This document shows positions 48,266 to 56,544 of a DNA stretch of 64,000 nt, one piece after another (within the stretch, counting starts at the first letter, position 1; every line of letters begins with the position of its first letter). Where the stretch lies: contig NZ_CP120373.1 in assembly GCF_029892065.1 (NCBI RefSeq), forward strand, positions 1,054,001 through 1,118,000. The letters run 5' to 3'. The stretch comes from Sinorhizobium garamanticum. GTDB lineage: Bacteria > Pseudomonadota > Alphaproteobacteria > Rhizobiales > Rhizobiaceae. The notes under the pieces were generated by a model that had not been told where the DNA came from, made no database searches, and saw only the letters and a list, made by a program, of their open reading frames with translations. The translations under genes and the position numbers were made by a program.

Positions 48266-48378
48266 AACCAAGCGGGATTTCTCCGCAGCACCTAACATTT
48301 GAAATAAATCATTGTTTTTCCGCGCATATTTTCAGCGCTCACCGCTTCAAGTCACAAAAATTAAAATTCTCCTAGACA

Positions 48379-48397
48379 ATTGGTATTTTTTTGGCAT
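48379..48397 (+). promoter_or_regulatory. Putative operator of the rightward murQ-ABC unit
   Basis: ATTGGTATTTTTTTGGCAT, 26 bp before the murQ ATG and in the same orientation relative to its gene as the site at 48247. Two near-identical sites in a divergent promoter region point to one shared regulator. Confidence 0.65.
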
Positions 48398-48423
48398 TAA
48401 TTCACGGAGAGGAGACACAGCGG

Positions 48424-49320
48424 ATGCCGTCAGCAAAGACCGAAGAGCGCCACAATAATGCCAAGGGCCTGGATGTGATGCATCCGGCACTCGCGCTTCG
48501 CTTGCTTGCCTCCGGACAACAGGCGGCGGCGAAATCAGTTGACACGGCGATCGAGCAGATCTCGGCGGCGGCAGCGCTTGCAGCGCAAGTCCTTTCCGCC
48601 GGCGGGCGGCTCGCCTATGCGGGTGCCGGAAGCTCTGGCCTGATGGCCATGGCGGACGCTCTCGAACTGCCCGGTACCTACGGCATTCCGCAGGAGCAGA
48701 TCGTCATTCTTCTCGCCGGCGGTGCGGCAAGCCTCGCCGATCTCGCCGGTGGCTATGAAGACGACATGGATCTTGCGCGCTCCGATGTGCGCAATGCCGG
48801 AATCGCGGCCGGCGACTGCCTCATCTCTGTCTCCGCCAGCGGCTCGACCCCCTATGCGCTCGCCGCCGCCGACGAGGCGAAGAAGCGCGGCGCAAAGGTC
48901 ATCGCCATTGCCAACAATGCTGGCGCTCCCCTTTTCAAGGGCGCCGATGTTTCTATTCTGCTGCAGACACCCCCGGAGGTCGTATCCGGATCGACGCGCA
49001 TGGGCGCGGGCACGGCGCAGAAGATCGCCTTCAACATGTTTTCGACACTGGTCGGCATCCATCTCGGCCATGTGCTCGATGGCCACATGGTCAATCTGCG
49101 CGCCGACAACATCAAGCTGCAAGGGCGCGCGATGCGCATCGTCTGCGAGATCACTGGCGTCAGTGCTGCCGAGGCTGGCCGGCTGATCAAGGCGGCCTCA
49201 GGCTCTGTCAAGGTCGCGATCCTGCTCGCTTCCGGGGCTAACGATGTTGCCGCCGCCGAAACTGCGCTCAACAACGCCAATCAGAACTTGCGCCGGGCGA
49301 TCGAAACCGTCTCGCGCTGA
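48424..49320 (+). CDS. murQ: N-acetylmuramic acid 6-phosphate etherase
   Basis: 298 residues from MPSAKTEERHNNAKGLDVMH. It removes lactate from MurNAc-6-P to give GlcNAc-6-P. SIS-type motifs: YAGAGSSGLMAMADALELPG (with the catalytic-region Glu), SVSASGSTPYALAAADEAKK, and the family signature SGSTRMGAGTAQKIAFNM. The N-terminal TE(E/R)R-x-N motif is slightly altered from the enterobacterial one. It opens the rightward unit and is followed by an ABC sugar transporter. GGAGAGGAG precedes the ATG. Confidence 0.93.
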   Translation: MPSAKTEERHNNAKGLDVMHPALALRLLASGQQAAAKSVDTAIEQISAAAALAAQVLSAGGRLAYAGAGSSGLMAMADALELPGTYGIPQEQIVILLAGGAASLADLAGGYEDDMDLARSDVRNAGIAAGDCLISVSASGSTPYALAAADEAKKRGAKVIAIANNAGAPLFKGADVSILLQTPPEVVSGSTRMGAGTAQKIAFNMFSTLVGIHLGHVLDGHMVNLRADNIKLQGRAMRIVCEITGVSAAEAGRLIKAASGSVKVAILLASGANDVAAAETALNNANQNLRRAIETVSR

Positions 49321-49374
49321 TAAAACTGGGATCCAAACCGCGCCTTGGCGGCGCTTATAAAAGGGAGAACATGC

Positions 49375-50634
49375 ATGACCCGCACAACAATGAAAGGCTT
49401 GCTGCTCGCGTCGAGCATCCTCGGCTCGGCCGGGTTTGCCCAGGCCCAGGACGTGACGCTGACGATCGAGAGCTGGCGCAACGATGATCTGGCCATCTGG
49501 CAGGAAAAGCTGATCCCCGCCTTCGAGGCGAAGAACCCGGGCATCAAGGTCGTCTTCTCACCATCCGCCCCGACCGAATACAACGCCGCCCTCAACGCCA
49601 AGCTCGACGCCGGATCCGCCGGCGACCTCATCACCTGCCGCCCGTTCGACCCTTCGCTCGAAGTCTACAACAGGAAGCACCTCGCCGATCTCACCGACCT
49701 GCCCGGCATGGAAAACTTCTCCGATGTCGCCAAAGCCGCCTGGACGACTGATGACGGCAAGACAACCTTCTGCGTGCCGATGGCTTCGGTCATCCACGGC
49801 TTCATCTACAACAAGGACGCCTTCGACCAGCTCGGCCTCTCCGTCCCGACGACCGAAGAAGAGTTCTTTGCCGTCCTCGAAAAGATCAAGGCGGACGGCA
49901 ACTACATCCCGATGGCGATGGGCACAAAGGATCTCTGGGAGGCCGCAACCATGGGCTACCAGAACATCGGCCCGAACTACTGGAAGGGCGAGGAAGGCCG
50001 CCTGGCGCTGATCAAGGGCGAACAGAAGCTGACGGACGAGCCCTGGGTCGAACCTTACCGCGTGCTCGCAAAGTGGAAGGACTATCTGGGCGACGGCTTC
50101 GAGGCCCAGACCTATCCGGACAGCCAGAACCTCTTCACGCTCGGCCGCGCCGCGATCTATCCGGCGGGCTCGTGGGAAATCTCCGGCTTCAACACCCAGG
50201 CGCAGTTCAAGATGGGCGCCTTCCCGCCGCCGGTGAAGAAGGCGGGCGACACCTGCTACATCTCCGACCACACCGACATCGGCATCGGCCTCAATGCCAA
50301 GAGCCCGAATGCCGAAGCCGCCAAGACCTTCCTCACCTGGGTCGCTTCGCCGGAGTTCGCGGAGATCTATGCCAACGCGCTTCCCGGCTTCTTCAGCCTG
50401 AACTCAAAGCCGGTGAAGATGTCCGATCCGCTGGCGCAAGAGTTCGTCTCCTGGCGTGAGAAGTGCAAGCCGACGATCCGCTCGACCTACCAGATCCTGT
50501 CGCGCGGCACGCCGAACCTCGAGAACGAGACCTGGGTCGAATCGGCCAACGTCATCAACGGCACGAAGACGCCAGAAGACGCTGCCAAGAAGCTTCAGGA
50601 AGGCCTCGACAGCTGGTTCAAACCGGCCAAATAA
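49375..50634 (+). CDS. Sugar ABC transporter substrate-binding protein
   Basis: 419 residues with signal peptide (MKGLLLASSILGSAGFAQAQ). Family 1 (MalE/UgpB-like) binding protein: VTLTIESWRNDDLAIWQEKL, AGDLITCRPFDPSLEVYN, GRAAIYPAGSWEISGFN. Placed directly after murQ, it probably binds GlcNAc, MurNAc or a related amino sugar; the S. meliloti ngcEFG GlcNAc transporter is a likely counterpart (from memory). ATG 49375 overlaps another ATG at 49371 in a different frame. Confidence 0.92.
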   Translation: MTRTTMKGLLLASSILGSAGFAQAQDVTLTIESWRNDDLAIWQEKLIPAFEAKNPGIKVVFSPSAPTEYNAALNAKLDAGSAGDLITCRPFDPSLEVYNRKHLADLTDLPGMENFSDVAKAAWTTDDGKTTFCVPMASVIHGFIYNKDAFDQLGLSVPTTEEEFFAVLEKIKADGNYIPMAMGTKDLWEAATMGYQNIGPNYWKGEEGRLALIKGEQKLTDEPWVEPYRVLAKWKDYLGDGFEAQTYPDSQNLFTLGRAAIYPAGSWEISGFNTQAQFKMGAFPPPVKKAGDTCYISDHTDIGIGLNAKSPNAEAAKTFLTWVASPEFAEIYANALPGFFSLNSKPVKMSDPLAQEFVSWREKCKPTIRSTYQILSRGTPNLENETWVESANVINGTKTPEDAAKKLQEGLDSWFKPAK

Positions 50635-50641
50635 ACCTTGG

Positions 50642-50680
50642 AAAGGCGCGTGGTCCCCGCGTGGCTCGCGCGCCCTTTCT
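50642..50680 (+). promoter_or_regulatory. Intercistronic hairpin after the binding-protein gene
   Basis: AAAGGCGCG...CGCGCCCTTT stem with a short T-containing tail CTTCTC. Hairpins here commonly make the binding-protein message more abundant than the permease message. Confidence 0.6.
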
Positions 50681-51056
50681 TCTCGCACGAAATTTCAGTC
50701 GTGCGCTGTGAACGACGCCGCATTTGTGTTTGGATGTCCGGTGCGAAGCCGGACGTGAAGGGACCCGGGCGCCTGGCTTAGCCGGCATTTTCCCATGGTC
50801 ACGGTGGTGCTTCGCCTGCGCCGCACCCTCATGCCTGGCCCGGCTGGGCACGCGCCAAGCTCCACTGGAGGGGCGCTAGGGCGAACCGATCAATGACCGG
50901 GAAATCCCGCGTTCGGGCAAGATCGCCGAACGTGAAGGGATAGCCTGAATCAAGGGACCGGGACGTCTTGGCGCGTCATGCGGGAGCGCTGCATTTCGGA
51001 CGAAATCGGAGCTGTGCCAATAATGGCCAGCCAATTTGAGAGCGGGCCAGAGGCCG
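50681..51056. other. 376-bp unexplained gap inside the ABC operon
   Basis: GC-rich sequence without a convincing ORF on either strand, without a mosaic repeat and without clear secondary structure beyond the hairpin at its left edge. It could hold an sRNA from the message 3' end or a decayed gene. Confidence 0.4.
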
Positions 51057-52007
51057 ATGAACGCAAGCGACACCAAAACGATGGACATCAGCGAGATCAA
51101 GCGTCCCCGGCGCTGGCACATCCTCGTATTCCTGCTGCCCGCGCTGATCGTCTATACCGCGGTGATGATCCTGCCGCTGATCGAGACGCTCAGGCAGTCC
51201 TTCTTCAACACAGTCGAGGGTCAGTACACCTTCGTGGGCCTCGGCAATTTCAAGGTGCTTTTCGGCGACCCGCGCTGGGCGGCTGATTTCTGGAATGCGC
51301 TCAAGAACAATTTCGTCTTCTTCCTGATCCACATGGTGGTGCAGAACCCGATCGGCATTGCGCTCGCCGCCATGCTGTCGATCCCGAAGCTGCGCTTCAG
51401 CGCCTTCTATCGCACGGCCATCTTCCTGCCGACGCTCTTATCCTTCGTGATCGTCGGCTTCATCTGGAAGCTGATCCTGTCGCCGATCTGGGGGGTTGCC
51501 CCTTTCCTCCTCGATACCGTCGGCCTGAAATGGCTGTTCGCGCCCTGGCTCGGCAAGCCGGACACCGCGCTGATCGCGGTCTCGCTGATCTCCGTCTGGC
51601 AATATATCGGCATCCCGATGATGCTGATCTACGCCGCCCTGCTCAACATTCCCGACGAGGTGATCGAGGCGGCGGAACTCGACGGCATCACCGGCTGGAG
51701 CCAGTTCTGGAAGATCAAGCTGCCCTTGATCCTGCCTGCGATCGGCATCGTCTCGATCCTGACCTTCGTCGGCAACTTCAACGCCTTCGACCTGATCTAC
51801 ACGGTCCAGGGGGCGCTTGCCGGCCCAGACGGCTCGACCGACATTCTCGGCACCCTGCTCTACCGAACCTTCTTCGGTTTCCAGCTGCAGCTCGGCGACC
51901 GGTCGATGGGCGCGACAATCGCCGCGATCATGTTCCTGATCATCCTCGCCGGCGTCTCGCTCTATCTCTTCGTCATCCAGCGCCGCATGCGCCGCTACCA
52001 GTTCTAA
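51057..52007 (+). CDS. Sugar ABC transporter permease 1 (MalF type)
   Basis: 316 residues from MNASDTKTMDISEIKRPRRW. Six membrane helices; the cytoplasmic EAA loop is EAAELDGITGWSQFWKIKLP, which contacts the ATPase. N-terminal motif PALIVYTAVMILPLIETLRQ. It pairs with the permease at 52021. The in-frame ATG at 51036 adds seven residues and cannot be excluded. Confidence 0.94.
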   Translation: MNASDTKTMDISEIKRPRRWHILVFLLPALIVYTAVMILPLIETLRQSFFNTVEGQYTFVGLGNFKVLFGDPRWAADFWNALKNNFVFFLIHMVVQNPIGIALAAMLSIPKLRFSAFYRTAIFLPTLLSFVIVGFIWKLILSPIWGVAPFLLDTVGLKWLFAPWLGKPDTALIAVSLISVWQYIGIPMMLIYAALLNIPDEVIEAAELDGITGWSQFWKIKLPLILPAIGIVSILTFVGNFNAFDLIYTVQGALAGPDGSTDILGTLLYRTFFGFQLQLGDRSMGATIAAIMFLIILAGVSLYLFVIQRRMRRYQF

Positions 52008-52020
52008 GGGAGGACCCGAA

Positions 52021-52860
52021 ATGTCGAAAGCACGCGCCTCTCTTGGCCGGACTGCCGGCGTCCATATCGCGCTGATCGCCTACACGCTTGTCGCGCTGTT
52101 CCCGGTGTTCCTGACGATCGTCAACTCGTTCAAGAGCCGCAACGCAATCTTTCGCGAGCCGCTGGCGCTGCCGACGCCCGAAACCTTCAGCCTCATCGGC
52201 TACCAGACCGTGCTGAAGCAGGGCGACTTCGTCGGCTATTTCCAGAACAGCACGATCGTCACGGTCGTCTCGATCGCGCTCGTCCTGCTCTTCGGCGCCA
52301 TGGCCGCCTTCGCGCTCTCCGAATACCGCTTCCGTGGCAATGCCTTGATGGGCCTCTACCTGGCGCTCGGCATCATGATCCCGATCCGCCTCGGCACCGT
52401 CGCCATTCTGCAGGGCATGGTCGCAACCGGCCTCGTCAACACGCTGACGGCACTGATCCTGGTCTACACGGCGCAGGGCCTGCCGCTCGCCGTCTTCATT
52501 CTTTCCGAATTCATGCGCACCGTATCGGATGACCTGAAGAATGCCGGACGCATCGACGGGCTCTCGGAATACGCGATCTTCTTCCGGCTGGTGCTGCCGC
52601 TGGTGCGCCCGGCGATGGCGACCGTTGCCGTCTTCACCATGATCCCGATCTGGAACGACCTCTGGTTCCCGCTGATCCTGGCGCCGGCGGAAGCGACCAA
52701 GACCGTGACGCTCGGCTCGCAGATCTTCATTGGGCAGTTCGTCACCAACTGGAACGCGGTCCTTTCCGCCCTGTCGCTGGCGATCTTCCCGGTTCTTGTC
52801 CTCTACGTCATCTTCTCGCGGCAACTGATCCGCGGCATCACGGCAGGAGCAGTCAAGTGA
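52021..52860 (+). CDS. Sugar ABC transporter permease 2 (MalG type)
   Basis: 279 residues with six membrane helices. The EAA loop reads NAGRIDGLSEYAIFFRLVLP, with Asn-Ala-Gly in place of Glu-Ala-Ala at its start. N-terminal VNSFKSRNAIFREPLALPTP is typical of MalG-type subunits. AGGGAGG precedes the ATG. Its stop overlaps the GTG start of the next gene. Confidence 0.95.
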   Translation: MSKARASLGRTAGVHIALIAYTLVALFPVFLTIVNSFKSRNAIFREPLALPTPETFSLIGYQTVLKQGDFVGYFQNSTIVTVVSIALVLLFGAMAAFALSEYRFRGNALMGLYLALGIMIPIRLGTVAILQGMVATGLVNTLTALILVYTAQGLPLAVFILSEFMRTVSDDLKNAGRIDGLSEYAIFFRLVLPLVRPAMATVAVFTMIPIWNDLWFPLILAPAEATKTVTLGSQIFIGQFVTNWNAVLSALSLAIFPVLVLYVIFSRQLIRGITAGAVK

Positions 52861-53921
52861 GTTCAACCGTCAACCCGGTCCGCGTTCTTTGCGCAGGCCT
52901 CGGCAATATGGGGCGCAGCCACGCGCTCGCCTATCACCAAAACCCCGGCTTCGAGATCGCCGCTCTGGTCAACCGCTCGAAGGTCGCTTTGCCCGACGCG
53001 CTTGCGGGCTACGAGATCCTGCCGTCCTTTCCGGAGGCGCTCGCCGAGCTCAAGCCGGAGCTCTGCTCGATCAACACCTATTCCGACAGCCATGCGGATT
53101 ATGCCGTCATGGCCATGGAAGCCGGTGCGCATGTCTTCGTTGAAAAGCCGCTTGCAACGACCGTCGCCGATGCCGAGCGGGTCGTCGCCTGCGCTCGCGC
53201 CAATGGCCGCAAGCTGGTAATCGGCTACATCCTGCGTCACCATCCGTCCTGGATGCGGCTGATCGCCGAGGCGCGGAAACTGGGCGGTCCTTACGTCTTC
53301 CGCATGAACTTGAACCAGCAGTCCAGCGGTCCGACCTGGGCGACGCACAAGTCGCTGATGCAGACGACGCCGCCGATCGTCGACTGCGGCGTGCATTATG
53401 TCGACGTCATGTGCCAGATCACCGACGCCAGGCCGGTCGAGGTCCGCGGCATGGGCCTGCGCCTCTCCGACGAGGTGGCCCCGGACATGTACAACTACGG
53501 GCACCTGCAGGTGATCTTCGACGACAAGTCGGTCGGCTGGTACGAAGCCGGTTGGGGACCGATGATCTCGGAGACTGCCTTCTTCGTGAAGGACGTGATC
53601 TCGCCGAACGGGTCGGTGTCAATCGTGATGGACCAGAACGCGAAATCCGATGACATCGACGTGCATACCAAGACCGCCGTCATTCGCGTGCACAACGCCG
53701 CGACCGGCCCGAACGGCCGCTTCCTCAAGTCCGACGAGGACCTGACGATGGAAGGGGAACCGGGACATCAGGAACTCTGCGACCGCGAGCAGGCCTTCGT
53801 GCTCAAGGCCATCAGCGAAAACATCAATCTCGACCGCCACATGGACGACGCCGTGCAATCTCTGCGCATCTGCCTGGCAGCGGACGAAAGCGTGCGCACC
53901 GGCATGCCGGTCAAGCTTTAA
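52857..53921 (+). CDS. Gfo/Idh/MocA family oxidoreductase
   Basis: 354 residues with a GTG start overlapping the permease stop; AGGAG lies seven bases before. The NAD(P) Rossmann start is [20 protein letters not shown]; the catalytic-lysine motif is [10 protein letters not shown], and [10 protein letters not shown] provides the histidine. These enzymes oxidise or epimerise sugars. Embedded between permease and ATPase genes, it must act on the imported sugar or a derivative, which the simple NagA route does not require. Confidence 0.92.
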   Translation: MSSTVNPVRVLCAGLGNMGRSHALAYHQNPGFEIAALVNRSKVALPDALAGYEILPSFPEALAELKPELCSINTYSDSHADYAVMAMEAGAHVFVEKPLATTVADAERVVACARANGRKLVIGYILRHHPSWMRLIAEARKLGGPYVFRMNLNQQSSGPTWATHKSLMQTTPPIVDCGVHYVDVMCQITDARPVEVRGMGLRLSDEVAPDMYNYGHLQVIFDDKSVGWYEAGWGPMISETAFFVKDVISPNGSVSIVMDQNAKSDDIDVHTKTAVIRVHNAATGPNGRFLKSDEDLTMEGEPGHQELCDREQAFVLKAISENINLDRHMDDAVQSLRICLAADESVRTGMPVKL

Positions 53922-53937
53922 CCAAGAGGGGCAAGAC

Positions 53938-54948
53938 GTGGGATCACTGCAGCTCAAATCCATCCGCAAGGCCTTCGCCGGCCATGAAGTGCTGAAAGGC
54001 ATCGACCTCGAGGTTAAGGACGGCGAGTTCGTCATTTTCGTCGGCCCCTCCGGCTGCGGAAAATCGACGCTGTTGCGCACGATTGCCGGTCTCGAGGATG
54101 CCACCTCCGGCAGCGTGCAGATCGACGGCGCGGAGGTTGGCCACGTCGCTCCGGCCAAGCGCGGCATCGCCATGGTATTCCAGTCCTACGCGCTCTATCC
54201 GCATCTGACGGTCAAGGACAATATGGGGCTTGGCCTCAAACAGGCGGGCGTACAGAAGAAAGAAATCGACGAGAAGGTCGCCAAGGCGGCCGGGATGCTG
54301 TCGCTCGAGCCTTATCTCGCGCGTCGTCCGGCCGAGCTTTCCGGCGGCCAGCGCCAACGTGTCGCCATCGGCCGTGCGATCGTTCGCGAGCCAAAGCTGT
54401 TCCTCTTCGACGAGCCGCTCTCGAATCTGGATGCGGCGCTCCGCGTCAATACGCGGCTGGAGATCGCCCGGCTGCACCGCAGCCTCAAGGCGACGATGAT
54501 TTATGTCACCCATGACCAGGTCGAGGCGATGACGCTTGCCGACAAGATCGTCGTTCTGAATGCCGGCCAGGTCGAGCAGGTCGGTTCGCCGATGGAACTC
54601 TACAATCGCCCGGCCAACCTCTTCGTCGCAGGCTTCATCGGTTCGCCGCAGATGAATTTCATCGAAGGCGAGCGGCTCGGCGATGCGCAAGCCAAGACGA
54701 TCGGGATCCGGCCCGAGCATATCGGGCTTTCCCGCGAGAGCGGCGACTGGAAGGGCAAGGTCATCCATGTCGAACATCTCGGCGCCGACACGATCGTCTA
54801 TCTGGATTCGGAAGCGGTCGGCATGATCACCGTGCGATTGTTCGGCGAACATCGCTATGCCGAGGACGACATCGTCTATGCAACGCCGATCATCGGCGGC
54901 ATGCACCGTTTCGACGCGGACGATCGCGTGATCAATTCCGGTCAGTGA
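53938..54948 (+). CDS. Sugar ABC transporter ATPase (MalK/MsmX type)
   Basis: 336 residues with a GTG start after AGAGGGG. Walker [14 protein letters not shown]-loop [12 protein letters not shown], signature [15 protein letters not shown], Walker [14 protein letters not shown], switch His in [10 protein letters not shown], then a regulatory OB domain ([10 protein letters not shown]). It completes the five-gene transport unit; a terminator follows. Confidence 0.96.
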   Translation: MGSLQLKSIRKAFAGHEVLKGIDLEVKDGEFVIFVGPSGCGKSTLLRTIAGLEDATSGSVQIDGAEVGHVAPAKRGIAMVFQSYALYPHLTVKDNMGLGLKQAGVQKKEIDEKVAKAAGMLSLEPYLARRPAELSGGQRQRVAIGRAIVREPKLFLFDEPLSNLDAALRVNTRLEIARLHRSLKATMIYVTHDQVEAMTLADKIVVLNAGQVEQVGSPMELYNRPANLFVAGFIGSPQMNFIEGERLGDAQAKTIGIRPEHIGLSRESGDWKGKVIHVEHLGADTIVYLDSEAVGMITVRLFGEHRYAEDDIVYATPIIGGMHRFDADDRVINSGQ

Positions 54949-55101
54949 TACTGGCGGGCGCGGCCCTGCAAAATCGGCGCACGCGCGGAGAATTGGCCCT
55001 CACCCTAGCCTCTCCGGGGAGACGGTGCCGGCAGGCGGATTCGTGGGAGACACCGGTCTCGACATGCCCTTCGACAGGGATCACGGCTGCGTGATTGTGA
55101 C

Positions 55102-55141
55102 GAGCCGCAATGCCTAAGGCGTTGCGGCTCTTCACTTTTTT
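55102..55141 (+). terminator. Terminator of the amino-sugar ABC operon
   Basis: Stem GAGCCGCAA/TTGCGGCTC with an inner GCC/GGC pairing, followed by CACTTTTTT. It lies about 155 bp after the ATPase stop. Confidence 0.88.
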
Positions 55142-55169
55142 GCCCGTCCGGTGCGGCATCGGAATCCTG

Positions 55170-55209
55170 TTGCACTGCGGGAGAAATTAACATACATTTG
55201 TGTCTGTAT
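55170..55209 (+). promoter_or_regulatory. smeAB promoter with AcrR-like operator
   Basis: -35 TTGCAC (55170-55175), 17-bp spacer, -10 TACATT (55193-55198). The -10 lies inside the palindrome ATACATTTGTGTCTGTAT (55192-55209), which closely resembles the E. coli AcrR site (ATACATT-centred). Binding of SmeR here would block RNA polymerase. Confidence 0.75.
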
Positions 55210-55313
55210 ATTAGATTTCCGGTATGTTCCCACGCCGATACCGGATCCGCTTCATCTCACTTTCGGACCGCGCAACACTGCAAGGTGCAACGGCTGCGGG
55301 CGGTCCTTTGATT

Positions 55314-56534
55314 ATGGACATTGCGATGCGCATGACACGACCGACACTGGCCGCGACCCTGGCAACCGTGATTTTTCTCGCCGGCTGCCAGAAGAACGAA
55401 GAACAACAGGCCGCCCAGGCATTCCCACCCTCGGCCGTGGCCGTTTACACGACGGCCGCGGAAGCTTTGCCGATCACCAATGAACTGCCGGGCCGCATTA
55501 CCGCGACGCGCATCGCCGAGGTTCGGCCGCGGGTTTCCGGCATCGTCGTCGAGCGCGTGTTCCAGCAGGGCACCATCGTCAAGGAAGGCGATGTGCTCTA
55601 TCGGATCGACCCGGCCCCGTTCCAGGTGAAGGTCGATAGCGCCGAGGCCACGCTCAAGCGGGCGCATGCGGTGCTCGACCAAGCCAAGCGGACCGCCGAT
55701 CGGCAGTCTCGGCTGAAGGACGCGCAGTTCACGGCAATTCAACAGTTCGACGATGCGATCGCGGCGGTCGCCCAGGCAGAGGCCGATGTCGGCATCGCCG
55801 AGGCCGGTCTCGCCGAGGCGAAGCTCAATCTGCAGTATGCGAATGTCACGGCGCCGATCGGCGGCCGGATCGGCCGGGCGCTCATCACCGAGGGCGCTCT
55901 GGTCAGCGCGACCGACACGCAGAACCTCGCGACGATCCAGCAGCTCGACCCGATCTATGCCGACTTCACCCAATCGGCGACTGACCTCATCCGCCTGCGC
56001 AAAGCGCTCAAGGACGGTCAGATGATGAGCTCCGACAACGAAGCCCAAGTCCAACTCATCCTTGATGACGGAACGCCTTATGCGCTGAAGGGCAAGCTGC
56101 TCTTCTCCGAAGCGGCCGTGGACGCAACCACCGGTCAGGTGACGCTGCGCGGCGAGTTCCCCAATCCGAACAACGATCTGCTGCCGGGCATGTATGTGCG
56201 CGTGCAGATCCAGCAGGGATTGGAGAAGGATGCGATCACCGTGCCGCAGCAGGCTGTCCAGCGCAACAATGCCGGCCAGTCCCAAGTCTACGTCGTAAAC
56301 GCCGACAACAAGGTCGAATTCCGCAACGTCACGCTTGGACGGACCGTCGGCGAGCGCTGGCAGGTGACCTCCGGTCTCAAGGCCGGCGAAAAGGTGATCG
56401 TCGAGGGCTTCCAGAAGGTCGGCCCGGGCGCGCCTGTGCAGCCGTCCGCCTGGGACCCGAACGCCAAGCCTCCGGCCGAACAGGCCAGCGCTTCGGCAGC
56501 CGCCGGCGAAAAGCCCGCCACCGAAGTGAAGTGA
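55314..56534 (+). CDS. smeA: Multidrug efflux periplasmic adaptor SmeA
   Basis: 406 residues from MDIAMRMTRPTLAATLA. A lipobox (FLAGC) predicts a lipoprotein like AcrA. Motifs: VRPRVSGIVVERVFQQGTIV, YANVTAPIGGRIGRALITEG, and a coiled-coil hairpin between them. The C-terminal tail is rich in Ala, Pro and Glu. The start is uncertain: an in-frame ATG at 55224 exists but lies only about 20 bp from the predicted transcript start and gives a head without signal-peptide character; 55326 and 55332 are also possible. Confidence 0.92.
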   Translation: MDIAMRMTRPTLAATLATVIFLAGCQKNEEQQAAQAFPPSAVAVYTTAAEALPITNELPGRITATRIAEVRPRVSGIVVERVFQQGTIVKEGDVLYRIDPAPFQVKVDSAEATLKRAHAVLDQAKRTADRQSRLKDAQFTAIQQFDDAIAAVAQAEADVGIAEAGLAEAKLNLQYANVTAPIGGRIGRALITEGALVSATDTQNLATIQQLDPIYADFTQSATDLIRLRKALKDGQMMSSDNEAQVQLILDDGTPYALKGKLLFSEAAVDATTGQVTLRGEFPNPNNDLLPGMYVRVQIQQGLEKDAITVPQQAVQRNNAGQSQVYVVNADNKVEFRNVTLGRTVGERWQVTSGLKAGEKVIVEGFQKVGPGAPVQPSAWDPNAKPPAEQASASAAAGEKPATEVK

Positions 56535-56544
56535 GAGCTTGAAC

